Both the position numbers and the translations under genes were made by a program. From Glycine soja (Eukaryota > Streptophyta > Magnoliopsida > Fabales > Fabaceae), in the NCBI RefSeq assembly GCF_004193775.1, contig NC_041007.1, positions 22,651,501 to 22,715,500 of the forward strand: DNA of 64,000 nucleotides, read 5' to 3'. The notes under the pieces were generated by a model, which worked only from the letters and a program-made list of their open reading frames with translations, was not told the DNA's origin and searched no databases. Positions 1-12,476 of this stretch are shown here, piece by piece. The first letter of the stretch is position 1, and each line of letters begins with the position of its first letter.

Positions 1-389
1 TTAAAAATATTTTTTTGAATTTTTTGAAAATATTTTAGGTTATACAGATTAACAATCCGTATGATTCTTACGGATTGCAAATCCATATGTTTTGAAATAT
101 TTCAAAAAGGGATAATTTTAGAATATTCCAAAAAGTATTGGGTGTAGAAGATTTTATTTTGGTGTAGAAAGAAAATCCCAAATATCAATATGAGTATATG
201 TGAACATAAATTAATTTGTCATTTGGGCAAGGGGCATTTTGTGAATTGAAAAAAATACACATGTCATCATTAATGATGTGTCAATTTCTCATTGGTGGGA
301 CAAGAAAGTAGGACTGTTGATTTAAATCAAATCCTACATAATATGGGTAGGTGGATAAATGGGGTGTGGTCTTGTAAGTTATAGTGAAG
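1..389. other. AT-rich flank without a recognisable gene
   Basis: No open reading frame of note is present. A short inverted pair of words (AATCCGTA near 50 and TACGGATT near 78) is visible. This stretch ends at the 5-bp target site GAAAC that borders the gypsy element. Confidence 0.5.
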
Positions 390-394
390 GAAAC

Positions 395-765
395 TAATAG
401 TAATCCAAACATACAGGAACATCAAGAGCACAAGAGCAACAAGGAATTGGACCACAACAGGCCCAAAAGGAATACCAGAAAACCCACACGCTTCAATGAC
501 TTCGTTTGAAGCTACTAAGCAAGCATTAAATCTATTCTGTTATGCCCACTAACTATTTCCAATATCCCTCCCATTTAGTTAGTTGTTATAATAAAAGAAT
601 ATACATTATGTTATGAATTTTTTAGCACTACAAGCCAAAGTTAGTTACATCTTTGGTGTAAAAATCTTTGTATAAATAAGGGAGTATGAATGATAATGAA
701 GGCAGAACAAAATTTTACCCCATTCACCTTTGTAGTCTTACTTCTCACAGTGTAAGAACCTATCA
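395..765 (+). repeat. 5' LTR of the chromovirus
   Basis: It matches 5154-5524 across its whole length with scattered substitutions. It ends CTATCA, and the first base pair is TA where the 3' copy has TG. A TATA-like TATAAATAAG lies near 672, followed by the presumed transcription start. Confidence 0.93.
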
Positions 766-784
766 ATTGGTCTGACCTACCCCT

Positions 785-1806
785 ATGCCGCCACCAGAGC
801 AAAATACCAGGCAGGCCACCATTGACCGCTTAGACGAGGTGACCACTCGCCTGACCCAGGGCCATTCCTCCCTAGCACAAAACCTTGCTCAAATCCAAGC
901 CACCACGAACGTTAAGTTCGACTCTATTCTCAAGAAATTAGCTGCTATAACCATCGTTCCCTCCTCTCCTTCTTCCTCGCCGATACCAACTTCACCTTTT
1001 TTTTCTCAGCCCCATATGAAACTGGACGTCCCACGTTTGATGGACACGATCCCATCGAGTGGATCTTCAAAGCTTCGCAGTTCTTTGACTACCAAGGGAT
1101 CCCATACCACAAACACCTTACGGTCGCTTCCTTCTACATGGAGAGACTAGCATTGTGCTGGTACCAATGGATGTTGGGGAACAGTTTCCTCACATCCTAG
1201 ACAGGAATGCTTGAAACCCTCGACTTGTGTTTTGCCCTAGCTTATTACGATGATCCTTCTGGCACCTTGTTTAAACTTCAGCAGCAGAGCTCCATCAATG
1301 ATAATCTTACAGAGTTTGAACGTCTTGCCAACAAAATTGTTGGCTCCCTATCCTTTCTTCTAAGTTGCTTCGTCTTCGACTTGACCCCAGACTTGCGTCG
1401 GGAGGTGCAGGCTCTCCAACCTTTATCGTTGACACAAGTCACGGCCCTGTCCAAGCTTCAGGAAACAAAACTCCTTGGTCGCCATCCCAGTTCTTACCCC
1501 TCACCACAGCCTCGTTACCAATCATCACCAAACCCAATTTCTCCCATACCCAAACCAAACACAACCCTAGCCCCTAAAATTCCTTTCAAACATCTCACCT
1601 CCGAGGAAATGGCTCTCCGGTGCAACCAAGGACTTTGTTATCATTATGATGACAAATGGATTCATGGCCATCGTATTAAACCTCGGTTGCATCTCTTAAT
1701 TGCAGACGAGGACATCGAACCCTTTGCATCGAGTTCTGACGCCCTTTCCTTCCCACCAGACCACCTCGAACCTCCAGAACTAGACCCAGACCTCGACCCA
1801 CTCCCC
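785..1806 (+). pseudogene. gag remnant of the chromovirus
   Basis: Begins ATGCCGCCACCAGAGC about 20 bases after the 5' LTR. The reading frame is broken near 1150 and resumes around 1207. The end of gag shows a damaged CCHC zinc knuckle near 1620-1690: the pattern starts CNQGLCYHYDDK, but the second Cys is replaced by His and the final Cys by Ile. This is the nucleocapsid part of a gypsy Gag; the lost zinc ligands alone make it non-functional. Confidence 0.8.
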
Positions 1807-1815
1807 TAAATCAGT

Positions 1816-2205
1816 TTGCACACTATAGACGACATCGTGACGCCTGACACCTTTTGTCTGTATGGTCTCCTACAACAGCATCGTCTCGTTATCCCGATCG
1901 ACGAGGGCAATACTCATAACTTTATTCAGTCCCGCATTGCTCAATTTCTTTACTTGGATGCTTCCCCGTTAGAGACCCTGGGCATTATGGTAGGTGACGA
2001 CAACACCTTGGAATGCATCACCACTTCCCGGCAGGTGCCATTACACATCCAAGGTCACACGTTTGTCACTGACCTTTTCCATTTACCCAATTGTAATGGG
2101 GACATTGTATTAGGCGTTCAATGGTTAAAGCAATTAGGGCCCATTACCATAAACTATAAGACGCTGACGATGTTATTTTCCTTTCAGACCAACCTATCAC
2201 ACTCA
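1816..2205 (+). pseudogene. retropepsin-like aspartic protease remnant
   Basis: A 130-codon stretch follows gag. The active-site region reads IDEGNTHNFI where gypsy proteases have an Asp-Ser-Gly triad, so the catalytic DSG has become DEG. The downstream ILG-type flap partner is visible as IVLGVQWL. Family assignment follows from position and these motifs. Confidence 0.75.
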
Positions 2206-2489
2206 TAGCAGATGTATCATTGGACCCGACTTCCATTTCAGCCCAACAATTAAAAAGATGCGCTCAAACATAGAGCATTTCAGCCCTTTTCGCCATTACT
2301 TCATCACTAACCCAGCTCAGTCCTTCATCTTCCCCGTCACACCTCCAGGAGTCACCCACACCTCCTCAGATTACTTCCATAATCACCTAATTTCCATAAA
2401 TCTTCTGTGAACCAGACAAACTCCCACCCTCCCGCACAATCCAACACCATATTCACCTCGCCCCTAACACCAACCCAATCAACGTCAAA

Positions 2490-3390
2490 CCATACCGCTA
2501 CCCCCATTTCAAGAAAATTGAACTCAAATAACAAGTTGCCTCGATGCTCCATATCGGCCTGATACAACCCAGTCACAACCCGTTTTCTTCACTGGTGCTT
2601 CTTATCAAGAAGAAAGATGGTAGATGGCGTTGTTATGTTGATTACAAAGCCTTGAATACAGTAAGGATCAAAGATTGTTTTCCCATGCCCACAATTGAAA
2701 AATTACTAGATGAATTGGGCCACACATCTTGGTTTTCCAAATTAGACCTCAGATAGGGCTTTCACTAAATACGTATGGCGGATTCCAATATCCGTAAGAC
2801 AGCTTTCAGAACACACCATGGTCACAATGAATTCAAGGTCATGTCATTTGGTCTCTACAATGCACCATCAACCTTCCAAGCTACCATGAATGACACCCTT
2901 CGCCCTTTTCTCCACAAATTTGTCACTGTTTTTTTCGATGATATCCTTATCTATAGCCCCTGTTTGCATTCGCATGCACAACACTTGAAGCAAGTTCTAT
3001 CGACATTTTCGCAAGCACAATTCCTTTTACGCCAATCTAAATGCCTCTTTGCTCAACAAAAGTTACATTATCTCGACCACATAGTCTCTACTCAAGGAGT
3101 GGCTCCTGATCCCGACAAAATTCAGGCGATGCTTACCTGGCCAACCCCTTCCACTCCTTCTGCCCTGTGTGGATTCTTGGGATTAACAAGCTTCTACCAG
3201 CATTTTATCAAGAGCTATGTCACGCTCGCTGCTCCACTTACTTCATTGCTTCAAAAAGACAACTTCCAATGGTACGATGAAGCCCAAACAACTTTCAAAC
3301 AACTGAAGCGCAAGATGATGGAGGCATTTGTCCTGCTTTCACCTGATTTTTCTACCCCTTTTACCATAGAGACAAACACCTCATCATGAG
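2490..3390 (+). pseudogene. reverse transcriptase remnant (Ty3/gypsy)
   Basis: The reading frame contains the palm and fingers motifs KKKDGRWRCYVDYKALN, DCFPMPTIEKLLDEL, KLDLR and MSFGLYNAPSTFQ, and the catalytic box FFDDIL (near 2932-2950), with both aspartates kept. Stops occur near 2754 and 3388. The connection domain follows with LGLTSFYQHFI. Confidence 0.9.
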
Positions 3391-3700
3391 ATATAGGCAT
3401 GGTCCTTCAACAGAACTCTCACCCAATTGCATATTATAGCAAAATGTTGTGCCCGCGTTTGCAACTAGCCTCTGCCTATGTCATAGAACTTCACACAATT
3501 ACCATTGCGGTTCGAAAATGGCGGCACTACATGTTAGACCACCCATTCACCATCTTGACGGACCACCGGAGCCTCAAAGAGCTTATGTGGCAAGCAATTC
3601 AAACTCCTAAACAGCAATATATTTGTCCAAATTACTAGGATACGACTACGTTATCCAGTACAAGTCAGGGCCTTAGAATGTCCTCGTCGATGTGCTATCC
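3390..3700 (+). pseudogene. RNase H remnant
   Basis: Follows the reverse transcriptase. Motifs PIAYYSKML, AYVIELHTITIAVRKWRHYM and FTILTDHRSLKELM are typical of the gypsy RNase H. The first catalytic Asp region (usually TDAS) reads ETNTSS followed by a stop, so the active site is damaged. Confidence 0.85.
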
Positions 3701-3748
3701 CGAATTTAGACACCGGATGAAGCATAGTTTTACTCATTATCAAAACCT

Positions 3749-4500
3749 ATGTTTGTCTTCTTGTACCAACTCCGGGATACTCTTTTACAGGACACCCAAA
3801 ATCCTGCCAAACATCCTTACCTCAAGGTCTACCATGATCTCCTCTTTCGAAATGGCAAGATATGGATGCCTTTCGAAACACCTTTCACCAACTTACTATT
3901 GCAGGAGTTTCATTCTTCACCAACTGGAGGTCACATAGGTGTCGCCAAGACCTTCTGCCGTCTGCACCAGTATTTTGATTGGCCGCGCATCCTTGAAGAT
4001 GTTCATCGTTTTGTCTCACAATGTCTTGTTTGTCAACAAACTAAATATGACACCAATAAATCAGCTGGTCTCCTACAGCCTCTACCTATTCCTTCAACTA
4101 TCTAGGAAGATGTCTCTTTGGACTTCATCTCTGGGCTATCACCGTCCCACGAATTTACCACTATTCTTGTTTTCATGTACCAATTTTCAAAAGGAGCTCA
4201 TTTCGGGACACTCTTGCCACACAATACCGCGTACAAGACTGCCCTGTTATTTCTTGACATGGTTTGTAAGCACCATGGCTTCCCACGAAGCTTGTTTTCA
4301 GATCAGGATCCGTTGTTTGTTAGCAAATTCCAGAAGGAACTTTTCCACCTCAATGGAACCAAGCTCAGGATAAGCACCGCCTATCATCCATAGATGGACG
4401 GCCAAACAAAGGTCATGAATCGCATTTTGGAGCAATATCTCCACGTCTTTGTCCATGACTAACCATCTCAATGGTATCGCTTCCTGTCGCTGGCTGAATG
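3749..4500 (+). pseudogene. integrase remnant with HHCC zinc domain
   Basis: The zinc domain is visible as H...GGHIGVAKT...CLVCQQTK. The catalytic core follows with DFISGL (first Asp) and FSDQDPLFVSKFQ (second Asp); the region of the third acid residue lies after a stop at 4391-4393. Several stops interrupt it (near 4103, 4391 and 4458). Confidence 0.88.
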
Positions 4501-4534
4501 GTCATATAATACATCCACACACTCAGGCACATGC

Positions 4535-5150
4535 ATGTCTCCTTTTGAGGAAATATACAGTAAATTGCCCCTATTAATACCATATTACATTCTGGGTGAC
4601 ACGACAGTAGAAGCCATCGATTCCTTGCTGGCCATGCGCACCACCATTCTTGTCAGCCTCCACCGTCGTCTAATCATGAAAACTACTGCGAACGCTCATC
4701 GCCGTAATGTTCAATTCACAGTAGGCGATTGGGTGTATCTACGTCTTAGACCATATCGTCAAACATCACTTGCACCGGCTTACACCAAGTTGGCCAAACA
4801 ATTTTACGGTCCATTCCAAATAATTGAACGCATGGGGCCTGTCACGTACCAACTCCAGTTACCATCTTCTTCTAAGATTCACCCCACATTTCATGTTTCA
4901 TTATTGAAACTCCACCAAGGACTGCCACCAACTCAACCTACAATTCTTCCTCCGTCTAGCATTGAGAACCATCCCATCATTGAGCCTCTTCATATTATGG
5001 ATTGGAAATGGGATTCCTCCTCTTCCCCACCAACTAAGCTTATTCTGGTCCAATGAAATGGTCTGGCACAGGAGGACACTACATGGGAGCCGTTGGATAC
5101 ACTACACCAGTCTTATAACCTTGAGGACAAGGTTGGTTTGGTTGAATGGG
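4535..5150 (+). pseudogene. integrase C-terminus with chromodomain
   Basis: The segment contains YGPFQIIERMGPVTYQLQLP and IHPTFHVSLLK, the conserved linker of plant chromoviruses. A chromodomain-like end follows, with LVQ, a stop in place of the conserved Trp, NGL and then TTWEPLDTL. This chromodomain is what identifies the element as a chromovirus. Confidence 0.85.
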
Positions 5151-5153
5151 TGA

Positions 5154-5524
5154 TGATAGCAATTCAGACATACAGGAACAGGAAGAGCACAAAAGCAGCA
5201 AGGAATTGAACCATAGTAGGCCTAGAAGGAATACTAGAAAATCCACACACTTCAGTGACTTCGTTTGAAGATACTAAGCAAGCACTAAATTTATTATGTT
5301 ATTCCCACTAACTATTTCCACTATCCCTCCCATTTATTTAGTTATTATAATAAAAGAATATACATTATGTTATGAATTTGTTAGCACTACAAGCCAAAGT
5401 TAGTTACATCTTTGGTGTAGAAATCTTTGTATAAATAAGGGAATATGAATGATAATGAAGGCAGAACAAAATTTTACCCCATTCACCTTTGTAGTCTTAC
5501 TTCTTGTAGTGTAGGAACCTATCA
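5154..5524 (+). repeat. 3' LTR of the chromovirus
   Basis: Begins TGATAGCAATTC and ends GGAACCTATCA, keeping the canonical TG...CA ends. A purine-rich stretch (GAATGGGTGA) lies just before it, in the place of the polypurine tract. Confidence 0.93.
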
Positions 5525-5529
5525 GAGAC

Positions 5530-6160
5530 TTGGTTTTGTGTGGGAGGAGGGAGGATTTGAAAAACGAATTATCATATAAGCTAGAAGGTATACAATTTTA
5601 TTCTAACATGCAAGATGAATGGCTTTGGCCACAAGGTGCAATATACAATGAATTATGCATATGTGTCTATCATGTCATCTAGGGGGAATAGTAATATGAA
5701 TAGCTTGGTATCCGAAATATGGATTTTGAAAATTCCCCCAAAGGTGCAATGCTTTACCCGAAGAATCCTATGTAATGGGTTGCCTTCGAGAATGATCTTG
5801 GAAAGGAGGGGTATCACTTCCATCAACTCTTTGTCGCCTATGCAACTTAGCAGATGAAACCACTGATCATGTATTGTTCAATTGCGAGTTTAGTCATCAG
5901 GTATGGAGGTCGTGTGGTGATTGGCTTGGTGAGGAAGTTGTTCTACCAGGTACAACAAATATGCATTTCTCTCAACACAGAGGCATCTCGTTCAAAGTCA
6001 AGTAGCAACTTAAGAATGGTTTTGTGGTTATCAATATCCTGGAACATTTGGAAGCTTATGAATTGTTGTGTCCAGGGAAGGCACTGCTGATATGCGAAAA
6101 ATAGTCCAAGAAACTTGCTTTTCCACATGGTTCTAGCTCAAGAACATCTCAAGCTATGAT
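5530..6160 (+). pseudogene. LINE remnant: zinc-binding domain downstream of reverse transcriptase (zf-RVT)
   Basis: Across frameshifts the translation shows LKIPPKVQCF, LCNGLPSRMILERRGI, ADETTDHVLFNCEFSHQVW and SISWNIWKLMN. These are the successive motifs of the zf-RVT domain found at the end of plant LINE polyproteins. The chromovirus lies immediately to the left. Some LINE-like words (FVWEE) sit right at the junction, so the chromovirus may have landed in this LINE, but I cannot show LINE sequence upstream of 390. Confidence 0.8.
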
Positions 6161-6794
6161 ACTAGGGATGGCAAAGCGGGTCGGCCCGCCTCTTCATTAG
6201 CCCGCCAAAATTGGGACAGGGTGGGCTAGCCCGCTCAGACTTGGCGGATTGCACATACTGGCCCACCCCGCCTGAAGTTGGGTTGGAAGGTTGACCCACC
6301 ATTTAATATTTTTTTTCCAACAAAATAACAAACTTTTAGATGATAACAAACTTTCAGCAAAAAAAAATTAAAAATAACAAATTAGTCTTCAAATCTTAAT
6401 CACAAAAAGTATTTAAACCACACAAAATAATAATAGTCTTTAATAATAACTAATAATAAGTCTACCAAGGTCCAAGTACCAATACCAAGCAGCCAAATCA
6501 CAACACAAAATCATAAATTAGTCTAAAAATCTTAAACAATACAAAGTCATTAAACATAAAACAAACTAAAAGTCTAAAATGTCATAATAAAAGTACAAGT
6601 CACTTAATCAATTATCATCTAACATATCAAGAACATTAGATTATATCCTTGGAAGAACTTCTCTCCACTTTTGCATCTTTGTCAGCTTCCCCCTCACCAT
6701 CTACATCACATTAACAATGAAAATGAATTTAGAGTAAGAATACCAACATGTATCAAGTTGTATAAATATAAAAAATGGTTATTGTTAGATCAAA

Positions 6795-8790
6795 TGAATT
6801 ACCATTAGCAAGTTATGCTGCCAACTAGAAGTACAAATATTTGCTTCCACATTTTCAGGTAAGAGATGGTTCCTATACTTGTTAAGGATTTGAGAATTAA
6901 TGCTAAATGGAGATTCATAAGCAACTATAGTAATAGGGATGCTCAACAAGTCTAGTCATTAAAGAAAGATCTGGAAAACATTGGTTGTTACTCTTCCATC
7001 AGCGGAGTATATCCATGTGTTCAGTAAAATCAAAATCCAATGATGGTTCATCCAAATATGTATCAAGTTGACTCCTTCCAATTTTATTAGCAACTTGAAG
7101 CTTGCACAATTTTAACTCCTAAAATGATAAGGAAAAAAAAAAGGCTTGAAACATATATAATAGAAAAGAATAAAAAGTAATTGAATTAAAATAATGTTTG
7201 AAAATAAAATAAGCAACTAACATAAAAAAGGCTTGGTTTGGAAGAAGCAGTTGAGGATGAAATTTGATTATGCTTATGCTTTTTGACATTTGAAGCATAA
7301 CCTTTGCTAGAATATTGGGAGAAAAACATGTACAACTTGCTCTTTACTTTCTCCAATTTTATTTCCCAAGTAAATGGATCAATCTTTTCATAACAATAAC
7401 CTAATGTTTCCAACTTCATCCTTGGGTCAAAAATAGCACTAAATGCAAGCACGATACTATATTCATCCCAATACTTAACAAATTTCTCCATCATTAGTTC
7501 AGCCATATCCTTGATAACTTTGTCCTCATCTTTCAGACTATCAATCAAAAGGCATTGGATTTTCTAAACTTGTAAAAAATACACGTTGAAGTAAGATAAC
7601 TTGTGCCAAAAATTAAGGTTGTAATATCATAAAATAGCAATAAGAATCTACAAATTTTTTCTGCTCTTTTCCACTCTTCCTCCAAAGGGCAATACTTGTA
7701 ATTTTCATCAATCAAGTGTAAGCTTCCAAAAACATGTTGATATTTAAGATCACTTTTAAACATCAAATAAGTTGAGTTCCATCTTGTAGGAACATCAAGA
7801 CACAACCCACATGATGCAACAATGTCACTAAACTTAATGCTTCTTGAACAATCAAATTTGATACAAGGCGTCATCAAGTACCTTTAATCCTTCTTGAACA
7901 ATCAAATTCAAAATGTAGGCACAACAACGCACGTGAAAGAATTCACCATCGCATACCAATCCATTTTGCAAAACAAGTTGTTTTTTTAAAGTATCTTGCA
8001 TAACATCATTAGCACAAGTATTATCCAAAGTGATAGAAAAAACTTTTTTCTCTATTCCCCAATCATGCAAAAATTCATTAATCTTCTTAGACAACTCAAA
8101 ACCATTGTGAGGGGGAGGCATATGACGAAAGTTAAAAATCTTGCTATTTAACTTCCAATTTAGGTTAGCAATGGACAATCAAAGTTATGAAATCCTCAAT
8201 ATTAATAGATGTCCATAAATCAAAAGTTCAATAGATCCTAGAATAGCACACAACAATTCTTTAATGATGGTTTTCTCCATATCGTATATTCTCAACATAT
8301 CAGGCTTAGAAGTATTTCTAGAAATTGGAATCATTTCAGGACACAAATAACTTATCAAAGCCCGAAACTCTAGATACTTAACAAAAATGAAAGGCAAATT
8401 ACGCATAATCATTAGATTACACAACAATTTGTGTGCCACCATTTTATCTACCTTTTTGGCCTTCAACTTTCCTTGCATATCTAAAATCATTTGACTCACA
8501 TCTTCAGATTTTCTTTTCTTACATCTCCCAATATGACAATTTAAATAAGAAGTACCATATTTTTTTCCCACCAGTTACATATTTTTTTTTTTGCCACAAG
8601 CATTACATTTTGTCTTTTCTTTTCCATCCTTACCCACACCAATCCTTGTATAAAATTTCCAACATTTAGTTGTTGTGAGCCTAGCCTTTTTTTTTTTTTT
8701 ATCAAGTTCGATAGATTCATTTTCATTTTCAACATCATCTTCCTCAATTTTATCATTACTAACAATAACATCATCACAAAGAGGTTTACT
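6795..8790 (-). pseudogene. hAT transposase (BED finger, RICESLEEPER-like), broken
   Basis: Read from 8790 leftwards: an acidic-lysine leader, then a BED zinc finger (KCNACGKK ... GTSYLNCHIGRC). The catalytic core shows FSITLDNTCANDVM, HVRCCAYILNLIVQEGL, DVPTRWNSTYLM and IFDPRMKLE. The C-terminal hATC domain lies at 7100-6795 ([40 protein letters not shown]). Frames change near 8575, 8180, 7850 and 7546, and a stop replaces the first Trp of the usual WWK in the hATC domain. Plant relatives include domesticated DAYSLEEPER-type genes, but the disruptions argue for a dead transposon copy. Confidence 0.88.
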
Positions 8791-8925
8791 AATTGCCTCA
8801 TTCATTTCAAATTCAAATACTATATTCCTGTTTAATTGAACAAGTAAAGCAAATAACATTATCTTATTTGTTACATGTAGGAACATGCATATGCATAAAA
8901 AGAGACACCCCCCCCCCCCCCCCCA
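8683..8925. repeat. homopolymer runs inside the hAT remnant
   Basis: A poly-T run ends at 8700, and a run of about 16 C lies at 8909-8925. Such runs are prone to assembly and sequencing error. Confidence 0.6.
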
Positions 8926-9338
8926 ATACATTGAACATATATCATTGTCATGTCAACCACCAAATTAAACTACAACATCCCTCTTATCAATTCTAGATAA
9001 AAATTTAAAGGTCGTGACTTTTTTAGATAACACTTTGCAACAAGATAAAAAACATAGCATACATAATGAAAATTTTAGACATTACAAAACTACGTTTATT
9101 TTAAAAACCACAAGACAAGACAACCTCAAAGCATGATGGACAACCAGAGGAATCAACAAACATTAGCCAATGTACTTTGTACTTTTGTTAGCAGCTTCCT
9201 ACCCAGATTGTGCAGAACAATTCATTCATAGACATAAAGACATTAAAATCTTTCTCTATTGGCCCATTTGGATAATAAACCTTTTCTAGCAAAATAATGA
9301 CTTTTTCATGAGGAAAATAAATAAGTTATTAGAATATT

Positions 9339-9488
9339 TTTCCAAACTCAATGGTGAGTTTTGTTAAGAAGCAAGCTAATTTTATTGCTCATTCTCTAGC
9401 AAGAGTGTCAACTTTGCATGCTAGCTCTCACATCTTTCATCGTATTCGATTTTGTATCTTTGAAGTTATTTTGAAGGAAATGATATAA
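9339..9488 (+). pseudogene. LINE remnant: end of an RNase-H-like (RVT_3) domain
   Basis: A 49-residue stretch ending at a TAA shows FVKKQANFIAHSLARVS, the conserved helix at the end of the RNase-H domain in plant LINE polyproteins (usual form: RxANxxAHxLAR). A short A-rich run follows at about 9500. It may be the 3' end of the same LINE whose zf-RVT lies at 5530-6160, separated by the hAT insertion; that link is inference. Confidence 0.7.
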
Positions 9489-9499
9489 GTTTCTTATTC

Positions 9500-11264
9500 T
9501 AAAAAAAAAGATAATCGCACCCTATCGATGTGTTGTTATTAATATAATTTGTTTATGTACAATGCACCTCGTTTTACACTTATATCAAATATTTGTTTGA
9601 GTACTCTATAAATATTGAAGTTTTTTATGATATAAGTATTTTTTTTCTTGTGCATTATAGTATTAAATTTTTTTTATTTATAGCGCTTTGAGATTCTAGA
9701 AAGATATCTCAACAAATAATGAATTCTATCTACAGATGCATGTTTTGGGTGTATTTATATGAAACTAACGATTTATGCTCATATTTCCTTATTGTTCCAT
9801 AATGATCTCTTTGTCTAACATTTTATTAATTTGACTGTATTTTTTCCTTTTAAGCAATCCAATATTAATTTGAAATGTTGCATTTGTCTCTGGCAATGCA
9901 AATTTGTTTAGTAAGTTTTTGGATAAATAGTCTTTTTTATCCTTTAAAGTGTGTAGTGTTGACAAATCTATAAGCAAAATTTAATTCTTAAAAATATAAA
10001 AAGTGAGACAAATTCGTCCAACTGTTAACTTTCGTCTGTTAACATTAGAAAACTCGCTGACACGCCGAGATGAAAATATTATGAAATTGATATTCACGTG
10101 AACATAAGGACTAAAGTTATTGACAAATATGTCCCTAAATTTAACAACTTATTCACATTTTCATTCTTCAAAAATACAATTTATCAACAAATATATCCAT
10201 GAAATATATAAACATAATTAATTGACATTAGTAACAAGATATATGCACCAACAACACATTAGACTCAAAAGTTTATAATTTTGTTATTGCAAATATTTAT
10301 CATAATGTATTATAATTATAATTATTTTTATGATATAAACTTATCATTGAGAAATTAAGGCTTAAGAGGATACAAGACAGGGATAGGTTCTCAAATAAAA
10401 AAATGGAATATTCAAAATTCAAAGAAAATGGAATATTCCATTTTGTCAGTGGCTGACGTTATTAGCCCCATTTAAAGAAAATGGAATATTCAAAATTCAA
10501 AAGCAACGGCGATCTAATAAACGTCGTGGGATGTGGATTCTCCAAAATAAAATTGAAGGTGTGATGCCTCTTTGGGAATAGTCCCAAGTTCTCCGCAAGA
10601 GAAAGTTTAAGCACAAGTTAAGAATAAAGAGTGGACTATCCAAGGTTTTTATTTCATAATAATATCTATTTTAGGAATTTACTTAGGTATTTCTTTTATA
10701 GAATAAAATATTGTATTGTTTTTTTGTTAATTATGAATTTATGTTAAATTTACATCCTGAATAATAATAAAAATGAATATACTTATAAAAAATAGAATAA
10801 ATGCCTAAATAAGTCTTGTAAAAAATAAAAATGCTTCAGTTTTTTCTATAAAAAATAACTATTTACAAATTTAAAATTATATAGGACACTTTAACTCTTT
10901 CATCTATTTGAGTTAATAACTTTAGAAATTATTTCTCTTCTTAAAAAACACTTTAGAAATTAATTGGATCATTAATGATTTTTGTAGACACTAAATTTGC
11001 ACAAAATTTGACTTTTATAAATATTAATCATATGTTAAAAGCAATTTTAAACTTAAATTTCTCATATTAATAATGATTACATTTTAAAAAAAAGTTGAGT
11101 GATTTTTTAATCGACGTGGGCGTTAATTCTAAAGCCTGTGCATCTAGTGATAAAAGTTATAAATATTTTTTATAAAACCTTATAGCCTTCGATTTCTAAG
11201 TAAAAAAAAAAAAAAAACTAGTTTTGAAAGAGTAACATAAGTACGTTATAAAAAAAGTGATATT
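9500..11264. other. AT-rich intergenic stretch
   Basis: No gene recognised. It holds a 24-bp direct repeat (10399 and 10478, AAAATGGAATATTCAAAATT...) and a 20-bp perfect palindrome AAAATGGAATATTCCATTTT near 10425. Otherwise it is low-complexity A+T. Confidence 0.6.
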
Positions 11265-11266
11265 TA

Positions 11267-11555
11267 ATGAGTAAAATATGTTTGAATTTCCTATATAATT
11301 TGTATTAATTTTATCCTCATAATTTTTTTTATATTAATTTGATTCTACTAAAAATAAAATATATTTTTTTAGACTTCTAATAAAAGTTCCGTTAGACAAT
11401 TTCTTGTAATAACTAACCGATTATCTATAGATTTATAACTAAAGACCACTAAAAGATATTTTATTTTTTAAATAAACAAAATTAATTTTAAAAATTTATG
11501 AGAATAAAATTAATATTTTTTTAAATTTTATAAGTAGTTAAACATATTTTATCCT
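11267..11555. mobile_element. foldback MITE-like element
   Basis: The left arm (about 11271-11360, starting GTAAAATATGTTTGAA) and right arm (about 11460-11553) are inverted copies. The right arm reversed begins GGATAAAATATGTTTAA and shares ATTAATTTTAT and CTCATAA with the left at matching spacing. No coding capacity. Superfamily not determined. Confidence 0.6.
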
Positions 11556-12476
11556 GACTTAATTATTGATGAAATATTCATCCTGTTTGGTTAAGATTGG
11601 TGATTAGGATTCTTCCTTATCGAACCTAGGGAAATGTCAGCCACCAGGAATTGATATTAGATTATTAGATGCCACAATGGATTTGACTATGCTGTAAGTT
11701 CATGTCAGCAATTTGTGGATCCCATGAGACATGGTCATAGGAGTTCATAAATCCCATCAATGGAGTATATTCCATCATAAGGGAGGTATGATCTCAATAC
11801 ACAACGGTATGTTATTTCATCTTTTTCATCATACTTTCATTTCTCAACTTGAAATTAAAAATTTAGGTTTAAATATATTTTTAATTTTTTTAATTTTAGG
11901 TACTTTAAATTTTGATTTTCCAATTGAAAATTATTTTTTCTAATCTTTCAAATTCACATAATTTTATTTTGTTGGAAAATAATTCAAATTTCAAAATAAA
12001 TAGAATTGATGGAAATTCAAGACTTTTAAAAAAAAATGTTTTGTTTCAAATATTAAGGATATTATCTAAATTTGTATTTGTTTCTCTTTTTCTTATTCAA
12101 TATAATGGAGGGTTGTGATGAGTGTTAAGCTTTTTTTGTGGTGCCAACTTATTTGTGATGAGAGAGTTAGCTTTAGTGCTTTGTAATCTTCTAAATTAAG
12201 ATATAAAAAAATTGTGCTTGTTTGCCTTTTGTTTTGATTGCATAATTGTTTGTGTGTGCATGCATTAAGGGTAGATACTCTTTGAAGATAGACTCGCCTT
12301 TTTCTTGAGAGAAAAGATAGGGTCACCTAAGCACCATAATAAGTAAAATTGAAGTAAAAATTACTTAGGTTTAAATTTGGGCAAAAATGAGTTTAAAATT
12401 TGAAAGTTATATGATAAAAAATGATTATATGATTAATATAATCAATTATCTTGTGCCCTATGTCATAGGACTTGCA
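11556..12476. other. AT-rich intergenic stretch
   Basis: No gene or repeat recognised. Short frames here lack domain signals and have skewed A/T composition. Confidence 0.5.

Larger units (their letters stand above)
395..5524 (+). mobile_element. Ty3/gypsy chromovirus, complete in outline but decayed
   Basis: Two 371-bp direct LTRs enclose gag, protease, reverse transcriptase, RNase H, integrase and a C-terminal chromodomain, in the Ty3/gypsy order. The flanks are GAAAC (390-394) and GAGAC (5525-5529), a 5-bp target-site duplication with one mismatch. Every domain carries stop codons or frameshifts, so the copy cannot be autonomous. The 5' LTR starts TA instead of TG. The sequence after it reads TTGGTCTGACC, which is not the usual initiator-Met primer site, so the primer site is degenerate or of another type. 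Confidence 0.93.
6163..9000 (-). mobile_element. hAT-superfamily DNA transposon, decayed; right end not located
   Basis: The left edge TAGGGATGGCAAAGCGGG, followed by GC-rich GGGTCGGCCCGCC words (6163-6300), is the terminal sequence type of many plant hAT elements. The interior codes on the minus strand for a BED-type zinc finger, an RNase-H-like hAT core and the hATC dimerisation domain. A matching inverted terminus (ending in a form of TTGCCATCCCTA) was not found between 8900 and 9340, so the right boundary is approximate. Confidence 0.75.

Noticed and set aside
8575..8931. Gly-rich start of a minus-strand frame as part of the hAT protein
   Set aside because: The Gly stretch is the translation of the C/G homopolymer at 8909-8925; the BED finger begins later.
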